Source of the DNA: Candidatus Omnitrophota bacterium
GTDB taxonomy: Bacteria; Omnitrophota; Koll11; Tantalellales; Tantalellaceae
Assembly (NCBI GenBank): GCA_015231715.1
Contig: JADGBB010000049.1
Coordinates: 1-8,522, forward strand
Reading direction: 5' to 3'
DNA: 8,522 bases
The notes beneath the pieces are model-generated. The model searched no databases. It worked only from the letters and a program-made list of their open reading frames with translations, and had not been told where the DNA came from. The position numbers and the translations under genes were made by a program. Below, piece by piece: positions 1 through 7,600 of this stretch. Each line of letters begins with the position of its first letter. Positions within the stretch are counted from its first letter, which is position 1.

Positions 1-2
1 CT

Positions 3-3000
3 GAAACTATTCTTTCGTATCTGCCTTCTGAAATCTCTGAAAAAATGATGAAGTTAGGGATGAATGTGGATATGGACAACAGCGTTCCTGTCGTAAGGTC
101 AAGAAAGAGTATACGAGAACCTGAAAACTATGCGGTTGAAACATTTACTGCGATGCTGAAAGCGACAGCTGTTATGTACAGAGAAAAAGATATGAGGCTT
201 ATAAATATGCCTTCTTATCAGGAATATATGTCAAATCCGGTTTGGAGTGATGAAAATATTCCTGAATGGATTGAAGAGGGCGCTAAGAACCTTAAGGAAG
301 AAAATAATTTTAACAGTCCTAAAAACAGAGAATTTTGTCAAAGAGTTCTTAATGAGTATAAGAAAAATAAAAGAGTATGGTTTTATCTCACGATACTAAT
401 AGATCCTGAGCTGCGTGATAAGAAAAATGAAATATATAATTCGGCGGCACCAGAGAATGTATTAAAAGCTTTAAAAGAGGAATACGAGAAGGAATTTGGT
501 TTCAAGAATACCATTAAATGGTCGAATGATGAAAACGATAACATTGAAAGAATAAAAAAAGAGGCATTTAGATGGTACACATGTTTAGCTCAAGTGGGCT
601 GTATAGATATTACTAACAATGCCGAATTTGCCGATATGGCTGAAAGCATAAATATGGATAAGCAACTTTCGGAAATTGTTTACCAGGTGTCACGCGGAAC
701 TTTGGGAAGAAGTATTTCTGACGAAGAATTCGAAGAACAATTGCTAAATAATAATCTTGTAGTTTATTCTATAAAAACCGCGTACAGAACATTTTTGTCA
801 GTCGCGGGAAAATATGAATTCAATAAAAGCAGGACAAGATTTGTTTTAAAAGAAAAAATGGTAGAAAGCATGCTGAAGTTGCTGGCAAAGGGTGACATAT
901 CAGAACTTTTAGGATGTTTTGTAGACGACTACTTCGGCAATAATTCTATGGGAAAACAGGAATATCTGGATGTCTGGCTCAGAAATGAAAGCGCCTTAAA
1001 GCAGACGATAATTGATGAGTGTTCAAAAACATTTTTGTTCGAAAATATTAATGAATCTTTTGCTTATATCCGCAACAAACTTTCAGAAAAAAGAAATATT
1101 TATATCGAGACTTCGTATGAAAATCAACTATTGGAAAACAAGACTATAGAAACTAAATCAAAAACGGAAATATTAAAAGGAGAGGAACTGGATGATATCG
1201 TTATTGAAGTTTTAAATCTTGCTAAACCTGAAAAAGCTGACAAATATTTGAGACTTTTGACTACCGCCGAATTTATTTTGAGTTCGTATGAACCGTATCT
1301 CAATGATCAACAAGGAAAAACTATCCGAAATAAAGCGGCCGAACTTTTTGCCGAAAGCAAAAAAAGTGATTTCAGCTGGAAAAATTCATGGGATGAGTTT
1401 AAGCGTGTGATATCGTTCCTGCCAACGCCTAACCGTCCGAATACAGGGCTTTTTATAGATGTTTTTGAAGGGATGACACATGATGATCTATTGAACCTAT
1501 GTGGTGTGGGGCGAAGAACAAAGGGAAGGTTTTTCACCGATAGTACTCCGATGCTGGAATTGACCAAGGGATGCAGCAACCAATGCGCTATATGCGCGGT
1601 CAATGCCGAGAAATGTCCTTTGGTCCATATGCCGTTCCCGGTAGCCGTAAAGATCTTAGAACGGTTAAGAAGCGCCACAAACAGTATTTGTCCTTATTTC
1701 CAAAGCGAGCCTTTGGATTACAGGGACAATGTTATCGGCGCGGATATATCGGATGTTATTAAAGAAGCGTATAAAATGGAGTACGAGCATATTAGTTTTG
1801 TTACCGACGGATCGAATATTGAACAAGAAAAAGTCCCGGAAAAAATATCGAAAATAGGAGAAATACAAAAGATAGCTGTGAGTTTCCACATGTATAACAC
1901 TGATGTTTTGGACTATGTTGAAAAAAGTTTAACAGCTAAAGATCTGTCCGCAGCGGAAAATGAGAAGTTAAAAAACGAAAGAGCGAGGCTAATAAAAAAA
2001 TACGCGGCAAAATATATTCCTATCGTAAAAGCGGCGATAGAAGCTCGAAAAGGATTCTCCATAAGAAAATTCAAAATAGACGAAGAAATGAAAAAAGTTA
2101 TAAAGACTAATGAAACTTGGTACAAGGCAATGGAAACGGTTATTGAAATGCAGGAAGAAGTATGGAAGATAGTCAACGAAGCTGTCGGAGGTGTTCCTGT
2201 TAAGGAGGAAGAAGAATACGGCAAGGGAGTAAGAGATTGGGGTATGCTGATGTATGGGAGAGCAGCGTCGCTTTTGAAAAACCTTGGGGCTTCGGATCGA
2301 ATAATCGAAAAAATACAGAATTTTTCGAAACAGAAACAAGGAATAATTCATCCGGCTTTTTCAGCTTATATCAAAATAGACGGTTCGGTAGATATAGTAT
2401 ATCCGGAAGACCCCGCGCGTGTTTTGAGGCCTGTGGGAGAAATGTTCTCCGGCGGCAGGACAAAAGAGTTCAGGACATTTGTTTCTTATATCAGAGATAT
2501 GCTGAGGCCGGATGAATATATCGGCGAATATTCTCGGGTAACTGACAAAGAACTGAGAGATAAGACAATAGAAACCGCCGGTAAAAATATTTCGCAGGAA
2601 GATAGAAATTTGTTGAACAGCGAGTATATAGACGTAAAAATGAGCGGACAAAATAACGATTTTTTTAAGCTGATGCTCGGCAAAGAACTTTCGCCCGAAC
2701 TTTTAGAACTTTTAAAAGATACAGATCGAGAATTAAGCGATGATGAGCTGGATACTATATTTGAATTATTGCGTGATGTGCCTTTTGTAAGGGAAGAATC
2801 GTTCCACTTATCGATAAAGCCCGGTGCTCCTATGGAACTGAAGGATTTGATCATTTATAGGAGTGCAAATAATTTGAAACCACTTGAAGAGTACCGGCAT
2901 GTTTTCGGAGAAGAGGATAAGATCAAGAATGTAACACAAAATTTGTTCGCCTCGTTTAACCGCATAAGACTAAAAAATATAACGGCTTTTCTATTGGAAA

Positions 3001-4628
3001 GAATACCTGAAAAAACCGAAAGTATTGAAAAGACTGCTGCCGCCTGGCGGGCGAGGCTCACAAATAGTCCTCCGTCTCTAGTCAAAGTGGATGCTTTATC
3101 CCCTAAAAAACAGAAAGTAAATGAAAACGGGGACACTGTTATTATCCAAACCCACGATCAAATGTATTCATGGATCAAAGGTAAACAGGATGAAGGAGTG
3201 CTGGAAAATTCAGGATTGATAATTGTGAATATTGATTCTTTGGCGCATACGGATGGATTATCAGCATCTGTTATCGAAAGAATGAAAAAAGAATTAGGTG
3301 ATAATTGGAAAGAAAAGCTTGACGCGGTCAATACTGCTCAGAAAGCCGATGAATTCAGAAAGGAACACGGAAATTATTTTCATGAAGGTACTTTTTTAGC
3401 CGGTTTATATCTGGACGGGTCGGCATCAGCCTTTGTTCATGTTGTTCCATCCGGAGTTTACGGAGGTAGCTATGAATATATAAGAAAGACTATGCCTGAA
3501 AATACCGAAGGAAACCCGGTAGTCGAAATGTGCGCGATCGAAGATCTGCAGGCGGCATTGTCTGAATTGTTAAAACAAAATCCCGACAGCCAAATAGTTT
3601 TTACGTTTGATATGGACCATCTTAATCGAAAAGCAGTCGGAGTAGAACCTGACGAAAATCTGAAAATTTTCCGGGAAACAGTAGAAACTATTGCGAATTA
3701 TGGCAAAATTAAAAGTCCTGTCGCTGTAGTTATAGCCGAATCACCGGCTTTTATCGATGATGAGGTAAGAGCAAACATGACCGAAGGAAAAAATTATCTT
3801 GGGCAAGTAGTATCTATCGCTAAAGGATTGACTGGTATAGGCATAAAAGAAAAACTTAAAAATAACCTCGATGCTTTTGACCTATCCGATACTGAGAGCT
3901 TGATAAGTGGGTTAAGGGATATTTTGGAAGAGTTCAAAGACGGTAAAGAAAAAGCCGATGCTATAAAGACTTTGGCGGCGGATATAGAAAACAGAGAAGA
4001 TATCGAGAAGGCTGACAAAACATTGATGCTGACGGCTTTGAGAGTTGTTCTGGATATTGATGTTTTTGTAAAACAGCCGCAAACAAGTATGGATGTTGTT
4101 GTTCAAGTTGTCAGGGACACCGAAACGCAAAGCGCTTTGTTCCCGTATGTAAAAGAAACACCCAGAGTTTTAAGGGAAAAAGGTTATGGATATAAAAATC
4201 AAAACATAATAATGACGGAAGAATCTACTATCGAAGAAATGGCGGCTAAAGCTGAAGGAGCTTTGGCCGAAAATGAAGGCAGCGCGATACTTCTACTTCC
4301 GGTGTCGAAACAAAAAGATTTTATCGGTATTGATGAATTCGCGAGGCTCCATCCGAGAGTAAAGATCCAATGGATAGATGAGGATATGAACAAATATCCC
4401 GACATCATGACAAAGTTCGCGCTAGGCCTTGAACTCATAAAATTAAAAGGATTACAAGACGCAAAACCGACTGACGCTCTAAATTACATACTAGCCGTGA
4501 TAACAGACGATCCGGAAGCATTAAAAATGATCATGGAAAAAGACGGTATACTAAAGATAACAAAAGCAAATTTTGATGAACTAAAAGAATGCATAGACGC
4601 GATAATAATGGTAAATGTGTCAGCCTAG
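3..4628 (+). CDS. Giant multidomain radical SAM / arginase-like protein, 5' end outside the window
   Basis: The frame is open from base 3 to the TAG at 4626-4628. The first ATGs (45 and 48) have no Shine-Dalgarno-like sequence before them, and 14 in-frame sense codons precede them, so the true start probably lies upstream. Residues below count from the ATG at 45. Residues 1-500 are charged, mostly helical in appearance and unrecognised. A radical SAM domain follows at about 500-840 (C510, C514, C517), interrupted by a Lys/Glu-rich helical stretch at about 625-740. Residues 840-1025 are unrecognised. An arginase-like domain of the UPF0489 type lies at about 1026-1250. An acidic helical linker (1260-1345) leads to an alpha/beta C-terminal module (1350-1527). 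At over 1500 residues the protein is several times longer than ordinary radical SAM enzymes. The substrate is unknown. Omnitrophota-style giant proteins are the closest thing I can recall. The radical SAM call is strong; the arginase-like call is moderate. Confidence 0.93.
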   Translation, partial: ETILSYLPSEISEKMMKLGMNVDMDNSVPVVRSRKSIREPENYAVETFTAMLKATAVMYREKDMRLINMPSYQEYMSNPVWSDENIPEWIEEGAKNLKEENNFNSPKNREFCQRVLNEYKKNKRVWFYLTILIDPELRDKKNEIYNSAAPENVLKALKEEYEKEFGFKNTIKWSNDENDNIERIKKEAFRWYTCLAQVGCIDITNNAEFADMAESINMDKQLSEIVYQVSRGTLGRSISDEEFEEQLLNNNLVVYSIKTAYRTFLSVAGKYEFNKSRTRFVLKEKMVESMLKLLAKGDISELLGCFVDDYFGNNSMGKQEYLDVWLRNESALKQTIIDECSKTFLFENINESFAYIRNKLSEKRNIYIETSYENQLLENKTIETKSKTEILKGEELDDIVIEVLNLAKPEKADKYLRLLTTAEFILSSYEPYLNDQQGKTIRNKAAELFAESKKSDFSWKNSWDEFKRVISFLPTPNRPNTGLFIDVFEGMTHDDLLNLCGVGRRTKGRFFTDSTPMLELTKGCSNQCAICAVNAEKCPLVHMPFPVAVKILERLRSATNSICPYFQSEPLDYRDNVIGADISDVIKEAYKMEYEHISFVTDGSNIEQEKVPEKISKIGEIQKIAVSFHMYNTDVLDYVEKSLTAKDLSAAENEKLKNERARLIKKYAAKYIPIVKAAIEARKGFSIRKFKIDEEMKKVIKTNETWYKAMETVIEMQEEVWKIVNEAVGGVPVKEEEEYGKGVRDWGMLMYGRAASLLKNLGASDRIIEKIQNFSKQKQGIIHPAFSAYIKIDGSVDIVYPEDPARVLRPVGEMFSGGRTKEFRTFVSYIRDMLRPDEYIGEYSRVTDKELRDKTIETAGKNISQEDRNLLNSEYIDVKMSGQNNDFFKLMLGKELSPELLELLKDTDRELSDDELDTIFELLRDVPFVREESFHLSIKPGAPMELKDLIIYRSANNLKPLEEYRHVFGEEDKIKNVTQNLFASFNRIRLKNITAFLLERIPEKTESIEKTAAAWRARLTNSPPSLVKVDALSPKKQKVNENGDTVIIQTHDQMYSWIKGKQDEGVLENSGLIIVNIDSLAHTDGLSASVIERMKKELGDNWKEKLDAVNTAQKADEFRKEHGNYFHEGTFLAGLYLDGSASAFVHVVPSGVYGGSYEYIRKTMPENTEGNPVVEMCAIEDLQAALSELLKQNPDSQIVFTFDMDHLNRKAVGVEPDENLKIFRETVETIANYGKIKSPVAVVIAESPAFIDDEVRANMTEGKNYLGQVVSIAKGLTGIGIKEKLKNNLDAFDLSDTESLISGLRDILEEFKDGKEKADAIKTLAADIENREDIEKADKTLMLTALRVVLDIDVFVKQPQTSMDVVVQVVRDTETQSALFPYVKETPRVLREKGYGYKNQNIIMTEESTIEEMAAKAEGALAENEGSAILLLPVSKQKDFIGIDEFARLHPRVKIQWIDEDMNKYPDIMTKFALGLELIKLKGLQDAKPTDALNYILAVITDDPEALKMIMEKDGILKITKANFDELKECIDAIIMVNVSA
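1542..2500 (+). other. Radical SAM domain within gene 1
   Basis: The segment LELTKGCSNQCAICA places three cysteines (C510, C514, C517, counted from the ATG at 45) in the CxxxCxxC spacing that binds the 4Fe-4S cluster of radical SAM enzymes. Supporting motifs follow in the usual order. MPFP lies just after the cluster, SEPL (554-557) fits the GGEP-like SAM-binding strand, SFVTDGS (585-591) fits a later beta strand, and SFHMY (613-617) fits the next one. YIKIDGSVD (775-783) and a GEMFSGG stretch near 800 resemble the tail of B12-independent radical SAM proteins. About 110 residues of charged helix sit between the SFHMY strand and this tail. The sequence does not reveal the reaction. Domain edges are estimates. 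Confidence 0.88.
3120..3794 (+). other. Arginase-like (UPF0489 / peptide-arginase type) domain within gene 1
   Basis: Residues 1026-1250 (from the ATG at 45) carry the order of motifs I associate with UPF0489 and peptide arginases. These are a THDQMYSW segment (H1037) like the family's early His-plus-Trp motif, a strand ending in NIDSLAHTD (D1064, H1068, D1070) in place of the usual DxHxD, and FHEGTFLAGLYLDG (H1113). A hydrophobic strand ending in FDMDH (D1189, D1191, H1192) comes last, in place of the DLDxF motif. Arginase-fold enzymes use such Asp and His residues to hold two manganese ions. The two extra residues inside the first motif make metal binding uncertain. The fold assignment is moderate, and activity is not shown. 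Confidence 0.5.
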
Positions 4629-4630
4629 GG
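4627..4630 (+). promoter_or_regulatory. Ribosome-binding-site-like AGGG before gene 2, overlapping the stop of gene 1
   Basis: AGGG begins on the second base of the TAG stop codon of gene 1, and its last base is 6 bases before the ATG at 4637. It is a short, partial match to the anti-Shine-Dalgarno core at a workable distance. No other candidate lies closer. Its overlap with the upstream stop, with only 8 bases between the genes, suggests translational coupling and a shared transcript. Confidence 0.5.
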
Positions 4631-4636
4631 AAACGT

Positions 4637-4690
4637 ATGAAACGGACTATTTCAATTATATTATGTTTTATATTTCTTACGATCGAAGCT
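4637..4690 (+). other. Predicted Sec signal peptide of gene 2
   Basis: The first 18 residues have a short basic start (KR at 2-3), a hydrophobic core of about 13 residues (TISIILCFIFLTI) and a possible signal peptidase I site after IEA (A18), followed by HPLG. The single Cys at position 10 lies inside the core and does not form a lipobox, so a lipoprotein is unlikely. If cleavage fails, the core could instead serve as a membrane anchor. Confidence 0.7.
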
Positions 4691-7600
4691 CATCCTTTGG
4701 GGATATGGACTCCGCGTGAAGGACGTATATCTACATCAGAGGCCAGGGATATGCTTTACCGGATGGAGTTTGAAAAGAGGCTTGCTCCTAAGTACGGCGG
4801 AAAACTTTCGTGGGATATCATACTAAACAGAGTCGTTGAAAGGCTGGGGCTTGATGTGAGTCTGCCCGAATCGGCCTATTTCAGCATGGAAGATGTATGG
4901 GATGTTTTTGTGGAGGGAAATAAGACACTTATTGAAGAAGGAAATCGTTTAGTATCTGAAGCGCTAAAGGTTGATACTGATGAACTGACAAGCGAACAGA
5001 TAGATAAACTTAAAGAAATATTAGTTAAAATGAAATATCCGCCTGAACTGGATTTTCTTGTGGAGCACAAATGCAGGTTCCTTAAAGGACCTTTTATTGC
5101 CCGGTCAAGCGGACGATATGAGGATGGATATGATAAAAATCTCGCGGGTGTGTTTACTTCTCCTGTCAGCTCGTCGGCTTCCGGGGCCGTGCGCGAAATG
5201 CTGATGGATTCTGTTGAAAAAATATGGTTCCATAGTAAAGAATTAAGTACATTAGGGGCGCAGGTTCAGATCACAAAGAAAGACGGATTCGGGATATTGC
5301 TTCAGAGTTTCAAAAATTTCGACAGCGGTGGTACGCTAATGAGCAACTATCACGGCAAAGCTTCCATAGAATGCTGTTTTGGCGACGTAAAAACAGCGGT
5401 AAGCGGGATAAAAGCTAATACCGCGCAGTTTCTTTTTGATAAAAACACTGGAGAATATGAATTTGATACTTCATATGTGAATTATCCCTACACTTTCAAA
5501 GTGAATGACGGCGATGAGTGTAAAGAGTTCAACATAATACAAAATAAAGACAAGATGATCAAAATTATGGAGCGATATCCTATCATCGGCGGTGTCAGAA
5601 GCCCGATCGATGAAAATATGGCGTTTAAGCTTTTTCAAATAAGCGCTGAACTTGAAAAGGAGATAGGGGTTCCGCTAGATCTGGAATGGGGTGTAAAGGA
5701 TGGGAAATTGTATATTATCCAAATGCGTCCTATAATCGGTGATAAAACAGCGCCTCTTACGGTGAAAGATGAAAAAGCGTTCGAGGGTAAAAAACAGGTA
5801 GCATCAACCCCTATAGCTGACGGAGCGACATCGCCGCAAGGATTTACCGGAAAGATGGTTTTATTCGGAGCGGGATTCACAAGAAATGATATAGAAAAAT
5901 TTGATAGTTTTTTTGGCGAAGAATATATCCTGGTGGCTGATGATCTCGCGCCTAAAATACCTAATAAAACGAGGGCAAAAGTTCTTGTCGATCCTTGGAA
6001 CGGAGCCAAACAAGCCCACAATATAATAAAAATAAGTGATCGAATAGCAAACGATGAATTCGTGTATTGTAATTCACCTGTGCTGAAAAAGGGTCTTTTG
6101 GGAGAACTATATTTTTTACCTGTGGAGAATATGCCGGGAGTATGGATAGCCGACAGACCCGTTACATATTTTTCGACAGGGCTAAAGGCGGAATTCTATG
6201 TCAAGGACGAAGATGTAGAATGGGCGGAACTGCAAAAAACTTTAAATGGCAGAGCTAAATATGATCCGGAATATCTGATGTTTTTTGATGAAATATGCAA
6301 AGGAGATAAAGGTCCTTTTGCTTACGTCCAAGATGCTATTGTAACTTTCGGTCTTGGCGGGTTTGATGAGTTACGTAAATATTTTTTGCCTGAACAATAC
6401 GGAGAGCCGGATATTGAAAAAACGGTAATGAGCTGTACTCTAAAAGGAGAAGGTGATTTAGAAAGTTCGCTGAAAAGTCTGAAGGAACTTGAAAGTTTCA
6501 TCAATTTTCCCCTTATGCCTTCGGAAGAAGATAATGAGATCGTGACAATTCTAAAAAGGGGTATAAATAGATTTTTTGTCGACTATAATGAATATTTTTC
6601 AAAAAAAGATGAGCCTGTCCCGGAGCATGACAGTTACAGAGTATTTATGTACGAATGTCATCCGGGTAGATATGAAGAGATGGAAAACAAACTGAAAAAA
6701 ATAAAGCATTGCGGCGTTGTAAATATCTATGACGGCAATGAGGCTTCTATTTCCAGGTATCAGATAAAAGAAGGAAGAGCAAAAATAGGTCCCGGTTCTG
6801 ACGGTTGGATAGAATTTGATAAAGCCCTTCAAAAAGTCGGTTACGATGTTGATGTGCTTGTGATACACATGGGCAACATTGCTAATGTTAAAAGAACAGC
6901 GGAACTTATTCTGAAAGTCCTAAAAATCAATCCCGAAGCCAAGATAGCGGTAGAAAGCGCGGCAAGCAGGGCTTTGCGCGAATTTTTAAGTTTTTTTAAC
7001 AGAGCAGATACAAAGGATGTTAAAACGTATGAAACAGGAAGTTTTGACAAAATTAAGGAATTAAAAGAGATACAAAACCTGCAAAAAGTCTGGCTCAATA
7101 AAAATAAAGAACATCTTGGAATTAATGACGGCAATATGGGCAAAAAAGAAGGACCTATGAACATACTTGTAGCGGATGACGATGCCGGTGTTTTATCCGC
7201 TCTTTGCCGTCAGGTAAATTTGTCTTTGTCTGCGAAAGATTTTGTTTTAACGAAAGCCGGAACGGCTGATGATATCAGAAAAGCATTGAGGCAAAAAAGT
7301 TATGATCTGATAATCTATGACGGACAGATGCTTGAGGGCAAAAAAAATCTCATAAGTGAACTTGCTCAGTCCGATGCCGCCTTAATTATGAATAGTTACT
7401 GGGACCGGGATGAAGCCGCAAAAATACTAGGGCCGATAATTATAAGTGCTACTGACTCGTTTTTATCAAAGGATGATCTTGAAAACTACGACGTGGCAGG
7501 TGAGATAGAAAAAGCTTTTTCTGCCTGGAAACGTACCATGGGAAAAGATGAACCGGTCAAAGATGATAAATCATCTTTCGAAAGTTCGGATAACAGGGAA

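Noticed and set aside
1307..1678. A 123-codon open frame on the minus strand with His and Cys residues
   Set aside because: It is antisense to the radical SAM cysteine cluster; its composition is a by-product of that coding sequence.
2237..2515. A 92-codon open frame on the plus strand in another frame
   Set aside because: It overlaps the radical SAM tail of gene 1, where the main frame has recognisable motifs, and reads as a shifted copy of it without features of its own.
4637..5746. Reading gene 2 as a normal PEP synthase (ppsA) or pyruvate phosphate dikinase
   Set aside because: Only the ATP-binding domain is well kept. The swivel motif is degenerate, the C-terminal PEP/pyruvate TIM barrel is absent, and receiver-like domains follow instead.
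5635..6021. A 128-codon open frame on the minus strand
   Set aside because: It is antisense to the ATP-binding signature and swivel-like part of gene 2, has no domain features and no ribosome-binding site that I can see.
6601..6607. Run of seven A bases as a possible frameshift or slippage site
   Set aside because: The main frame continues unbroken on both sides, and short A runs are common throughout this AT-rich window; no stem or alternative frame of interest follows.
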